Source: Lindgomyces ingoldianus
Lineage: Eukaryota > Ascomycota > Dothideomycetes > Pleosporales > Lindgomycetaceae
Direction: 5' to 3'
DNA: 64,000 bases
NCBI RefSeq assembly: GCF_010093535.1
Contig: NW_022985182.1
Coordinates: 941,785-1,005,784 of the forward strand
Positions within the stretch are counted from its first letter, which is position 1. The number at the start of each line of letters is the position of its first letter. A program made the position numbers and the translations under genes. Below the pieces are notes generated by a model. It was not told where the DNA came from. It saw only the letters and a list, made by a program, of their open reading frames with translations, and made no database searches. Shown here piece after piece: positions 1-10,333 of the stretch.

Positions 1-245
1 TGCTCGCGGGTTCGGCGTCGGGTCTGCGGCCGCTCGACCTGGGAGCCGCGATGGGCATCGTCGACCTCCTCCGAGGAGAGCGAGTGGGGAGTAGAGGACT
101 TTTGGGGGCTAGACTGCTTGTGAATCGTTCTCGCCGCTCGTTCTGTGTGTCTAGATGAGGTGGACGACGAGGAGCCGCTGTGTGTTGCCGGTGCGCTGGA
201 GGTTGGCTGGGTGGTGCGAGCCCGCGAGGAGCGTCGCGGCGACAT
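1..245 (-). CDS. Ser/Arg-rich protein, N-terminus only (runs off the window)
   Basis: An open frame starts at an ATG whose complement is 243-245 and stays open to base 1, giving 81 codons. The start context is CACAATG, a good fungal initiation context. The peptide begins MSPRRSSRARTTQPT and is rich in Ser, Arg, Thr and Pro, with an acidic SSEEVDDA stretch around residue 55 and an RRRTRE stretch near the window edge. Such low-complexity basic N-termini are common in fungal chromatin or transcription proteins, and I have a weak impression of a PHD-type Cti6 homologue, but no domain lies within the visible part. The longer overlapping frames on the same strand (151-441, 321-548) are shadows. Function is unassigned. 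Confidence 0.5.
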   Translation of the reverse strand, partial: MSPRRSSRARTTQPTSSAPATHSGSSSSTSSRHTERAARTIHKQSSPQKSSTPHSLSSEEVDDAHRGSQVERPQTRRRTRE

Positions 246-1193
246 TGTGACTATGCTCCGGTGCGACAGCCGATGGATGGATCAATGGTCGCTGGTGCCT
301 GGAAGGGTAGTGGGTGCTAGCTACTGGGCGTAGCTCGACTGTGGGCGTGGGGAGAAGGTAGCGCTGCGAAGGCGGAGATTGCGGGACAAAAGCTTCGCGA
401 GCTTCAAAGGGCGACGACGGGATGGATTGGCGATGCAACAAGAGAGGTGTAGTGTCCTAGAAGCATGGTACAGTCCTAAGCGGTGATCCGGGACAGCGAG
501 CAGTGACAATGGGGTTTGGGCAACGGAGCTGGAAGCGTGAGGGAGCAAAGAATCTCATCGAGTCCAAAGTGGGCGCAAGACGCGAAACAATGGTTGATCT
601 GTCCGCCCGTAGTGAGCGCTGCTACGGCGGGCCATATCCTCCAAAACCGCACGTGACATGGGGCCTCGGCATTACCCGGGAGGCCGTCGTCGGGGTAAGG
701 AGGGGCATGAAAGGAGGATACACAAAGAGGAGTTCAAGTATCATTCTCGCCGGCCATGAATGAAGGGGGGTGGCTCGAGAAAGAGCGTGCAAGTCAAAGA
801 TCTGTGGTGACCTGGAGATGTCGCGCTCGAAGTGGACGAAAGTAACCGTGACCGCTACGGCTTGGCATGAGCTCCATTGGGCCTAGCGCTATCCTTGGAG
901 AGGGGTTTTTCGCGCTTCATCATTATGAGTGGCTGCACTCTTTCACTTTGACGCGCCCTTGGTTGAGCGGCACTTTGGACGCTTTCACTCAAGACAGGGC
1001 CAGAATTCACTTTTTTGCGAAAACGTACTGATGATCACGTTTTATCAGTATCAGATTGGACTTGTTTGCAGATCATTGCATTCTCTTGCCTGCCCGCAGC
1101 ATGCATATCCTCAGGAGATGTTGTGCCCATTCTGGTATTTTTCTTCCTATGCACTATCCCCATTGTTATCTTCCGTCCACTTCTACTAGTCCG
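246..1193. other. Intergenic, 0.95 kb
   Basis: This holds the upstream region of the partial minus-strand gene and the 3' flank of the catalase gene. I see only short overlapping frames on both strands, none with a recognisable product. A CACGTGACATGG E-box-like site lies near 650. Confidence 0.5.
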
Positions 1194-2882
1194 CTAAGCG
1201 TTGTGTGTTCCTGGTGTTGGTGCTCCGTTATTGTCCACTGCACTGAAGCCAACCTTCTGCGTCATGCCGTTCGCAGCTCGCAGGCTCGGATCCTTCGCCA
1301 TGCCGTTGTGTGTTCCATTGAATCGTAGGTTGGAGATCCCCGGGTAGCCCTTCACACCAGTGGCCTTCTCAAGACGAGAGGCGAGATCCTCTGAAACCTC
1401 GCGGAAGATACCGATCTGGCGTTTGATGATCTCTTTGTCGGAGCAGTTGGCCATGTGTCCGGAAACATTGCCGATGAAGCGTTCCTTGGCGCCATCATCA
1501 AATACCTTCTCCCATAGAGCGCGCGGCGCATTGAAATCTTCTGGTCGAATTTCAGACAAGAATGTGACGGCCTTGCCGGTAAAGTGGCCATGGGTCTTGT
1601 TGAGGTCGACAGTCCTGTGGCGGAACGAGACGGGCTCGATGGAGGAGAGGTAGTTCGGTCGCGCACCCTGGTTGTAAAACGCCATGCTTCCGGCTCGCTG
1701 GAAATTGGCCATTCTGTATGGGACTCGAGGAGCATTGACTGGAAGCTGCTGGTAGTTGACTCCAACCCGATGACGGTGGGTATCTGGGTAAGAGAAGAGT
1801 CGGCTCTGGAGGACTGGGTCGGCAGATGGCTCAATACCCGGAACCATATGTGATGGGTTGAAAGTTACTTGCTCGATCTCAGCGAAGTAATTTTTAACGT
1901 TCTCGTTAAGGAAGAACTCTCCGACCTTGCGAAGAGGAAACTGCTTCTGCGGCCAGATGTGGGTCAGGTCAAAGACATTGATCTTCTGCTTCTCCCAGAG
2001 TTCCTCTGCCTCCTTGGGTGTCATGGTCTGGACAGCAACATCCCATCCGGGGTAGTCGCCACGCTCGATGGCATAGAACAGATCTTTTTGTGAGTGGTCG
2101 GGAGACTTGGACGCCGAATCCGCCTGGGTGATGAACTTGGTTCCCTGCTTCGACTTGAAGTGGAATTGGCAGTATACCCAGTCGCCATTCTTGTTGACGA
2201 GCTTCATGGTGTGTCCGCTGTATCCGTGCATGAAGCGGTAGCCATCGGGAATCCCTCGGTCACCCATGAGGACCATGACCTGATGGATCGACTCGGGGTT
2301 CTGTGAAAGATAATCCCAAAACATTGTCGAGTCGTCAGCACCACTCAAGTTAGTGGCTGGGTGACGCTTCTGGGTGTGAATGAAGTGTGGGAATTTAGCC
2401 GGGTCCCTCAAGAAGAAGACCGGGGTATTGTTGGCAACCATGTCCCAGTTACCCTCGTCGGTTCGGAACTTGACCGCGAAGCCTCGAGGGTCGCGGGCGC
2501 AATCGTGGGAGCCAGACTCTCCTCCGACAGTGGAAAAGCGAATAGTGATGGGACAAGACTTTCCAGCCTGGAAGATGTCCGCTAGACACAAGTCATCCAG
2601 GGGGTCGGTGGTCTTGTAGTAGCCGTGGGCACCGCTTCCCTTTGCGTGGACGACACGCTCTGGAATGCGCTCACGGTCGAAGTGGGAGAGGAGGTCGATC
2701 AGGTGGAAGTCCTGGAGCAGAAGTGGGCCATTATCGCCAACTCGCTGCGACTCATATGGGTGCGCATAGGGGACGCCATTGCTTGTGCAATAGAGAGTGT
2801 CCTGCGACTTTGCGTTGCGGTCATCAATGTAGTCGCGGTACAGGTCCCCGTTCTGCTTTCCGTCTGCGGCTTGGGCAGTCAT
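1194..2882 (-). CDS. Catalase, small-subunit (clade 3) monofunctional haem catalase
   Basis: Breaks hydrogen peroxide into water and oxygen. It is a single uninterrupted exon of 562 aa from the ATG at 2882; an in-frame ATG at 2930 would add 16 residues, but 2882 has the better context (CCACCATG) and the usual family N-terminus (MTAQAADGK). Numbering from the longer start, the distal catalytic His is in RVVHAKGSGAHG (His95), the distal Asn in VANNTP (167/168), and the proximal haem Tyr in RLFSYPDTHRHR (Tyr381). Length fits small-subunit catalases such as yeast Ctt1 or Aspergillus CatC; the extra flavodoxin-like domain of large-subunit catalases is absent. There is no signal peptide and the C-terminus (GTHNA) is not a PTS1, so location is cytosolic or peroxisomal by another route. 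Confidence 0.96.
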   Translation of the reverse strand: MTAQAADGKQNGDLYRDYIDDRNAKSQDTLYCTSNGVPYAHPYESQRVGDNGPLLLQDFHLIDLLSHFDRERIPERVVHAKGSGAHGYYKTTDPLDDLCLADIFQAGKSCPITIRFSTVGGESGSHDCARDPRGFAVKFRTDEGNWDMVANNTPVFFLRDPAKFPHFIHTQKRHPATNLSGADDSTMFWDYLSQNPESIHQVMVLMGDRGIPDGYRFMHGYSGHTMKLVNKNGDWVYCQFHFKSKQGTKFITQADSASKSPDHSQKDLFYAIERGDYPGWDVAVQTMTPKEAEELWEKQKINVFDLTHIWPQKQFPLRKVGEFFLNENVKNYFAEIEQVTFNPSHMVPGIEPSADPVLQSRLFSYPDTHRHRVGVNYQQLPVNAPRVPYRMANFQRAGSMAFYNQGARPNYLSSIEPVSFRHRTVDLNKTHGHFTGKAVTFLSEIRPEDFNAPRALWEKVFDDGAKERFIGNVSGHMANCSDKEIIKRQIGIFREVSEDLASRLEKATGVKGYPGISNLRFNGTHNGMAKDPSLRAANGMTQKVGFSAVDNNGAPTPGTHNA

Positions 2883-4333
2883 GGTGGGCAATGGGATTCT
2901 GATATCAGGTTTGATGGAAATTTGGTACAATTCAGATCGATATACAAGACCTAGCTACAAGCTGGCGGACTTGGGTTTAATATAACCCCCTCCCTCTCCT
3001 GCGGCGAGCATTGGCGTAATTGAGGCGGGGTGATTGGCTTTGGTCGTTCGATCGTTGCGGATGGTGTCGCAGTCAATGACGATTCTACTGGGCTTGCCGA
3101 CCTTGCCCCGCAATCCCGCTTATTCAAGACCCCTGGCCAGACACCGATATTGCTAATCTCGAACATCGACGACGAGCACCTCCACTTTTCCAACTCTGCT
3201 GCCAGAGAGACCCCGCCGCAATTGGCTCGCCTCAGCAGCATCGTCAAGCAACGTTTGTTGCTCGACCGTTTTTGCCCTTTTCTCACACGCTATCCCGCTA
3301 GCTTCTCCTCATCACTCCCCACCCAGACACATCCAATGACAAAACGATCGAGCTCCAGGTGCCGAGGGACGCCTCCGCCGGGAGGACTGCATGCTGAGGA
3401 GTCCCAGGTTACAGGCGTGAAGCATTCCTCGAGAGGGGAAGCCTGCAGGTCCGCTACCCCTTCAACAAGTAACTGGTACCACACGTTTCTGCTCCACACA
3501 CAGACAGCTCTCGTGGCACAAACATACCGTGTCATGACCTGAGGGGCGGGTATGCTTTTGTGTCAACTTGCTCTTTCTTCGGCCCACCTGCTCCCGGTCT
3601 CAAGTCGTCTCTCCGTCTCCCGTTAACTGCTTGGCCAAGCTCACGATATGCTGGCCACTCACATTCTTCCAGCACAAGCGGATCCGACACAGCTGCTGCA
3701 CTCCGCAGTCACACAGCAATTGATTGCGCCGGCTGTACCGCCAGCTCGGAATTATCCTACATAATCGATAAGTCACGAAGCCCTGGTCATACGCCGCCAA
3801 GCATATGATTCTGGGGTCCGAGCGTCTGCCCCTGATTGGCTGCGCTGACGTTCCTCATTTGGATGATACCCTTCTCTTGTTTATCTGTCATGGTACCTAA
3901 GTATGGATGTACTCTTTTCCATTCTTCCATCACGATGGCTGTTACCGCCACCGTTGCTCCTCGTCTTTGAGGGCTATCATCTCTAATATTGGTCTGTTAA
4001 GTCATGGTTCACCATAGAAAGCTGTGGTCATGCCAATCAACTGCCTCCGTTCGTGCGAGTCCGCGAGGTTCCAGGTTTGAGTGCATGGAATGCTGCATAG
4101 AAGAATGCAGCGAGATCTGGTAGAACTGTGCATATGAATGGGCCGTCTTGCATTCATTGCTATCTCCAAGATACCAAACATGTTTCCAACGCCAGCATTG
4201 CTCCCCAGGGGCAACGTGTGAGTACTCCCATATTTAGCCTTCCAACCACCCCATTATCAGGCATGCTTATTATAAGACCAGCCTTAATCGGTCGGAGTAT
4301 CACTACGGACCCCATCGTTTCAAGTTGAGCTCA
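2883..4333. other. Intergenic, 1.45 kb, divergent promoters
   Basis: Lies between the minus-strand catalase and the plus-strand BTB gene, so it should carry both promoters. The longest frame (3030-3542, plus, 170 codons) has no recognisable domain and looks like chance. I saw no clear Yap1-type site. Confidence 0.5.
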
Positions 4334-5187
4334 ATGGAAGTCCTCTCCAGACACTCGTCAGATTCGTTCGCCGACGATTCAACCGTTAAGACAACCTCAC
4401 CCACATCGTCAACCGCAAGACCGAAGAAACGACCATGCTATACAAAACCAACGCGCGATCCAACTTCGTACATGACTGCAGGACTGAAAAAGTGAGAGCT
4501 TCTTGCCCTCCCACTCTATGCTGAGTTTAACAATACTCAGGCACTTCGAAGATGCTCAGTTTTCAGACCTTGTAGTGCGGTGTAGAGACGATGAATATCA
4601 CGTGCACCGAGTCATTATGTGCAGCCATTCGCAGTGGTTCGCAAAAGTGTGCGCAAAGACCTCACCGGTACGATTTCCAAAGGTACCTTTTCGCGAGTTC
4701 CACTTATGCGTGCTAGGAGACGATAACCCAAACCATCGACCTGGGCGCCGACGACCCCGATGCCGTAGATGCTATGTTGCAATATTGCTATCAACTCGAT
4801 TACGCCGACAAATTCCTGGGCTTAAGCAGTGCCGGCTACACCATATACACGCTCACACCTCACATTGACATATATCTCTTAGCAGAACGATATAGCATTC
4901 CAGGTCTTAAACAGCTCGCTCTTGAGAAGTTCGAAGTCCGAGCGGCAGTTTTATCTCGCGTAGAAGTCAACAAAGATAAATTCTTCCAGGCAATTCGGAT
5001 CATATACGCCTCAACTCGACCTGGTGAAGATGATCTTCGAAATTCTGCAGTGAAGTTGTGTGCAGACCACTCAGAGCAGTATATTCTACAAGGCGGAAAG
5101 ACTGCAGCGAGGGTGTTTAAGCTCATGGACGACATTCCTGCCTTCCGCATTGACTTTATTAAAGAACTAGCGTCAAGGCTAAAGTGA
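4334..5187 (+). CDS. BTB/POZ domain protein, first of a tandem pair
   Basis: Predicted exons 4334-4491, 4541-4667 and 4717-5187 give 251 aa. Both introns are 49 bp with GT..AG ends and join in phase (GLK|KHFED, KTSP|ETITQ). The first 50 residues are Ser/Thr/Lys-rich. The BTB fold follows: FSDLVVRC (first strand), HVHRVIMCSHSQWF (the usual H-x-x-x-L/I-x-x-x-S element), ADDPDAVDAMLQYCYQLDY, then VYLLAERY-like IDIYLLAERYSIPGLKQLA. This matches the large fungal family of short BTB proteins with no BACK, Kelch or MATH domain. Such proteins may dimerise or act as Cullin-3 adaptors, but the role of this one is unknown. A second BTB gene follows 450 bp downstream on the same strand. Confidence 0.85.
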
Positions 5188-5636
5188 AGAAAGCAATCCA
5201 GTGGTTTGTGTATGATAGTGCATCTCTCAGCATTCCTCTCTAGCATCATCATCTAAGGCTTAGGGAATGGCTTCCATCGGCGTGACTAGGACTTTACATT
5301 GAGGGCCGCAGGGCAAACTTGGGTTTTCTTTAGTCGCCACCACGGCTTCCTTCGCCCTTTAGTTTCCCCAGTCATTTTGTATTTATTTCATTCACCGCCG
5401 TGAGCCGGTTGCCTTAGTAGCAAGCTTTCCCCCTCTTTCTCTCATCGCCGTCCACCTTTTCTCCCGCTCACTTGCTGTTACTTCTTTAAAAAATCACGGC
5501 ACACACTCTGTAGCTCTGACGTCACGTGTCTGTCTATCGACTCTCGATCGATCCAATTGCCAGATACAGCCGATTACTACTAACATCACAACGCGAGAAC
5601 TCAGTGAACAGCCTAATTCAATACGCGCCCGGCGAT
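5188..5636. other. Intergenic, 449 bp between the two BTB genes
   Basis: Contains the end of the first BTB transcript and a pyrimidine-rich tract (about 5430-5465) that looks like the core promoter of the second. Nothing else seen. Confidence 0.5.
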
Positions 5637-6664
5637 ATGGCTACCTCTGACTCCTCACCGTCGCTACCGTTCGTCCAGGGCTCCTCACAACTCGACGACC
5701 CTTTCACTTGGTCGCAATCGATCAACGCACCAGCTCCCGATGCTTCAAATATGACCTTTATGCATTACCAACCGTCAAATCTACTAGTATATCAATGGCC
5801 CAACCCCCCATTTCAGCAGTCACGACTATCCAATTTCATCTGGGGGTGCATGTATGCGGAACTTCAAGCTTCGTCATCGCAAATCCGCCAGGCGCTAGTA
5901 CCAACGTCTACCATCCTGTCAGCGCACCAAGAGTCAATGCAGAGCACTATTACCGAATTGAAACAAGAGGAAGAACTCCTGCTGCTTTCTCTCCTCGAGT
6001 CGGGACGATATTCAGACCTGATCCTTTTCTATGACAACGGCAACAAGCTAGAGTTAGTACACAAGGCAATTCTGTGTAGCCAGATCAGCTGGTTTTCCCA
6101 GGTCCTCGAGAATCAGGTGAGACTCCACTCCTTCAAGTCCGGCCAGTACTAACGTGCGGGTCTTCTCCACCTTTTTAGGTCCCCGGCTCTATATCACTCC
6201 AACTAGAGGCTGATTTCCCATTCGCGGTCAAAGCCATGCTTGAATTCATGTACCGCGGCACATACGCCTCCACATTCGCCGCCGCCACCGAATACCACCA
6301 CCACCTTTCACTCATGGACTTCTCAGTCCACGCATACATTGTCAGCACAAAGTACTCCGTCCGCGCGCTGCGCCAATTCGCAATCGAGATATATGTTACC
6401 AAGGTACGTAAGTTGATTGCCCATTTCCGCGATTGCCCTGCCAGCACCCGCCAAGTAGATAGCTTTGTAACGTCGGTGGAGTTACTGTGGTTGGGGACAG
6501 AAGGGAGGGGGGATTGGATGAGGAGGGTGGTTTTGGGGGTTGTGAGGGAGGAATGGGAAGTGTTGGCGGGTTGGAGGGGGTTTGGAGAGTTGGTCGTGAG
6601 GAACGCGGAGTTTAGAGGTGATTTGGATTCGTATTTAGGGGAGAGGGGAGAGTATGTAGTGTGA
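5637..6664 (+). CDS. BTB/POZ domain protein, second of a tandem pair
   Basis: Exons 5637-6116 and 6179-6664 give 321 aa. The 62 bp intron has a perfect TACTAAC branch site at about 6147. The start MATSDSS at 5637 is preferred; an in-frame ATG at 5526 would add 37 residues. A long N-terminal region (about 120 aa, not conserved to my eye) precedes a BTB fold: YSDLILFYDNG, LVHKAILCSQISWF, FAVKAMLEFMYRGTY, SVHAYIVSTKYSVRALRQFA. A second apparent intron (GTACGT at 6404 to CAG at 6444) must be kept, because removing it brings in a stop after a few codons while the retained reading continues into a typical BTB C-terminal tail (VELLWLGTEGRGD). Paralogy with the upstream gene is likely, but the two are quite diverged. 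Confidence 0.8.
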
Positions 6665-8715
6665 GGGGAGGGTGAAAGGAATGTGTTCGGAAGAATGAGG
6701 AGTTAATAGAGGAGACAAACGGTGTGTGATTCAAATAGAATGGAACTCCCGGTCAGCATATACTGTCCATAATGTCCCCAACGTTGCGATGGTACACTGC
6801 TAGAATTGACATGGTGGAATCAGTATAATGAGTAAAAAGCTATTCTTCTTTCTTCGCCTGCTCAGTAAGGCAATTTCTTAGCTTTCTAGCCTATCTATAC
6901 GCACTGCTGCACAAAGTATTGTTCTGCCTTGGGAGAGACTCTAGAGTCAAGGAGAACTCCGAATACTCTTAGCTGCATTCTCCTCTTGCGCCTTTTCCTC
7001 TAGGTATGTTCTCTATATAAAATTCTGTGTATTACACAGTACAATGTTCTACCATAAGATAGGTTTTAGAGTCGACAAGTAATCCAAACTATCTTAGCAG
7101 CACTATCAGAACAAGGTCCAGCGTGACTGGGTCTTGCTGCACCCTTTTCTCATGCTTTTTGCTTCAGAGTCTCTATTGAGAAATACCGTCCGTTCTTAAC
7201 CCCCGCGCTCTCACTAACAATAGCTATCTTGCGAGCGTTGTAAACGCCAAGAACCCCTCCTCGGTGCACGTGAAGGCGTACTTCACCGCAGAGTGGCGAC
7301 CCCGGTATGGCCCCCTCGAATCGACCGCCAAGAGTGTCACCCAATTAAGGCCAACTTCTCGTCAAATCCACCAGGTTATGCAGCAAGAAGAGGAGATGAA
7401 GAGGCAAGTGAAGACCGAGCACGAGCGGTTTGTCAATCAACAACTCCACATGATCATATACTAACTATAGCATACAAGACTACCCTACCCACAAGGCCAG
7501 GAGCGCGAGCAATGCGATATCGCCCATAGCAAGTTCCCGGGGGCCGGCTATACAATCGGTTACGAAACAAAGAACATCAGTTCGGCCTTGCCCGTTCAAC
7601 AAACACCCTCTTTACTCCGAGAGCCGCAGCCGGAGGCAACCGTATTTCTACTGAATTGGTCATATGTATTCGTTTCGAACACTATGACTATAGTCACTAA
7701 CGAATGAATCATTCCTACATATGGGTCGACCGGGACAACGGCTTTTGACAGATAGGTAGAGTCTGATTCGATGTTTTTTATGGTACCTCCAAGATTGCAG
7801 GCTTAGCTCAGGTATACCATTTCACTTTGGAGGGCACGCAAGCGCCTTAGCTAGTGAACATCTCCACAGCTGTGCTCGCACATGGGCCAATAATTGGATG
7901 CTTCCGGAATTAAAGTGCGGTTTGCAGGAGAGGATAAAATGCAGATGTGGAGCGGCTAGTTGGTTTAGGGGAGGCATAGATCTTACCTAGAATCCGTGTG
8001 ATAGGCAAGGAACTCGACCATCATGGGCTTGTCTATTTTGATAATGTTCCGAGCTTCATAGGAAGTCACCAAAGTAGACCCCATAGTAACTACTAACGTC
8101 TACCTACGTAGTGGTTTTTTGAGCAGCTGGGGATTTTCCTGGTTTCCCGATATGGCAAAGATGTGCTAGAAACCCCCAATTGTCGCACTTCGACCTTCCG
8201 CCTCCACCTTAAGCTCGACCCACGAACTCTTCCTTCTCCACTCTGTCCCTCTACTTCAGGAGCTCTGTGAGGAGGATGGTGAGAGGAGTGGATCGAACGC
8301 CCATACAGCCTCTGCGCTTCTGTACCCTCGTGCCTCACGTTTCGGGGTGGAGCTTGCAACGTGACATTGGGGTTCCGCCTAAGGCTTTCGGAAGGGTAAA
8401 AACATAAGTGATTTGTGTTGTCTACGAACGCAATACTACTAGATTAATATTCACCTTATTTTATCGACATTTTCTGTGCTTGCCCACTTCGTGAATCGTC
8501 TTAGAAAGGCCCGTAGGACACAATGATGGCTGTTGGATCCATTAATTGCTCACTTGATTCAATAGATTACGATTGACACCGCGCAACATTTTTCTTCACT
8601 TATACCCTCTCAACCGGCCTCGAAAATGAAATTACCTTACCCCTGCAGCTAAAAGCCTACTCTAGCTCAACCCGGGTAACTCGATAGGACGTTATCTATT
8701 TCGACATGTCTACAG
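6665..8715. other. Intergenic, 2.05 kb
   Basis: Rather AT-rich. Short frames at 7150-7344 (minus), 7264-7529 (plus) and 8093-8359 (minus) lack any recognisable domain or splice structure. I see no tRNA and no terminal repeats. Confidence 0.45.
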
Positions 8716-9563
8716 CTACGTAATTTTTGCATCCTTATAATTCCCCCACTGTCGACGGACGAAGAGGACACCTAATATAGTGAGGCAACTAACTGCAATT
8801 CCTCCAACTATTCCGCCTACTATTGCCCCGATAATTGCTGGCTTAGACTCGGAAGCCGGGATAGAAATGCTAGTGCCAGAAGGTGTTGGACTTGGGGTGG
8901 GCGATATTGATGGCGATGGTGACAGGGCCCCTGGTGTAGCAGTCGGATTCGACGCGGAAGTAGTTGAAGAAGAACTAGAGGAAGGTGTTGTTGTGGCTGC
9001 TGTGGTCGGAACAGCAAACAAGCTGTCAATTACGAAACTTCGGCCACAAGCAATGTACTCGAAAGATTGGTCAGGGCCATTAATTAGGAGAACAGTGGAG
9101 CAGAATTCCCTCGCATTGCTAAACCGCCAACAGTCTGTCAGCAAAACTGGCTTTGAATCTCCCTGAGAGAGATATCATACCAGGAATAGGTGATCATATC
9201 AGAATGTTTAGACAATCGACCACATCCGTTTGTGCAGGAATGACTATCCAAGCAATACCCGGCGAACCCGCAATCCGTTGCTCTGACTACATCTGTTGTG
9301 CAGAAACCCCACAGCCCATTCGCAGTATCAACCCTACATCCAAATCCAGAGTCTGCTGTTCGAATGAGTGTGGGATCGCCATTTAGATATCCGCAGGTCG
9401 ACACGATAGATGTGACTTGCCGATTTTCAAGCCCTTGGAAGGTCCCGAGAGCTACCGTAGTAGCACTCGATTCTTGTGTAATTCGGTTACGAAGTAGGGC
9501 CGGACTAGAGAATGCAAGGCCTGAGATATAAAAGAAGAAAACGGAATGTAGGAGATGATTCAT
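8716..9563 (-). CDS. Cysteine-rich, single-pass membrane protein (signal peptide, Ser/Thr stalk, C-terminal TM); frame break inside
   Basis: Two adjacent minus-strand frames make one protein. The first starts best at 9563 (MNHLLHSVFFFYISGLAF, a signal peptide) and carries a Cys-rich domain (STCGYLNGDP, GCRVDTANGLWGFC, DCGFAGYCLDSHSCTNGCG). The second continues with TDCWRF, EFCSTVLL, DQSFEYIACG, then a Ser/Thr/Pro stalk and a transmembrane segment with a GAIVGGIVGG glycine zipper, ending in a short basic tail. This is the layout of fungal Mid2/WSC-like surface proteins; the ligand is unknown. Joining the frames needs either an intron (GTCGAT near 9214 to an AG near 9151 keeps phase but loses part of the Cys domain) or a 1-nt frameshift near 9160. 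I cannot choose between them. Confidence 0.6.
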
Positions 9564-10333
9564 TTCACCAAAAGAGGGAAGATAAATGAATGACTGAGCT
9601 CCCCAAAAGTGTTTCCAAATGATGGAAACCGGTATCAAGGACCCTACGAGAAGTGGTGAAGGCATGATCTTGCATCGATTATTGACTCCTGAGTCAACCA
9701 CATGGACATTGCGATACCTCCGGCCAATTACTTAAGTGGTATATATCCCCCAAGGGGCCAGGTAGATAAGATTTCTCTTAGTACTGCATGCACCCCCTCG
9801 GAAAGAGATCGGGGGCTAGCAAGAGTATTGGATTCCGTCGGCCATAGGGTCCAAGCATCTTGCGAGCTGAATGTTGTAAGAACCTTAACAACGGGTGGTT
9901 CTCATGACAGACTCTGGAAGAATTTGTGTAGAAACTTGAAAGAATAGAAGATAAATGTATGGGTCAGGAGGTACTTCTGCTCGGTACTTTAGGGTATTTG
10001 AGGAAATGGAGTTGGGGCCGGGAATCTAGTACCAAGATGAGACTCGCCCGAATAGACCCCACGAAAAAGTGCTGACAAAAAATTTCTATTTATTTATTTA
10101 CTGACATGGAATCTCGCTTACGTTTTCTGAAGCGCCCGCTTATTGTTGCAAGGGTTGCGAGAAGGACAGTTTTGCATTGCAGCTTCACATGAGGCGGCGT
10201 AGTTCCTCATGTCCTCGAAGGACTCGTCTGCGCCATGCTCGCATGTACTTAGAGATTTCATAGGTTGCATCTTCTTTATGGTTATTTCTCATTTCAATCT
10301 CGCGTCGAATAACATGGTTCATTCTACATTGCG
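9564..10333. other. Intergenic, 770 bp, divergent promoters
   Basis: Lies between the Cys-rich membrane protein (minus) and the GT69 gene (plus). A TATTTATTTATTTA run occurs near 10087. No other feature seen. Confidence 0.45.

Noticed and set aside
3030..3542. 170-codon plus-strand frame upstream of catalase
   Set aside because: No domain, atypical composition, and it lies in a divergent promoter between two real genes.
6404..6444. GT..AG pair inside the second BTB gene
   Set aside because: Splicing it out gives an early stop; the retained reading continues into a typical BTB tail.
9164..9181. 18 bp GT..AG piece (GTATGA..CTCAG) in the Cys-rich membrane gene
   Set aside because: Far too short for a spliceosomal intron and its removal does not repair the frame.
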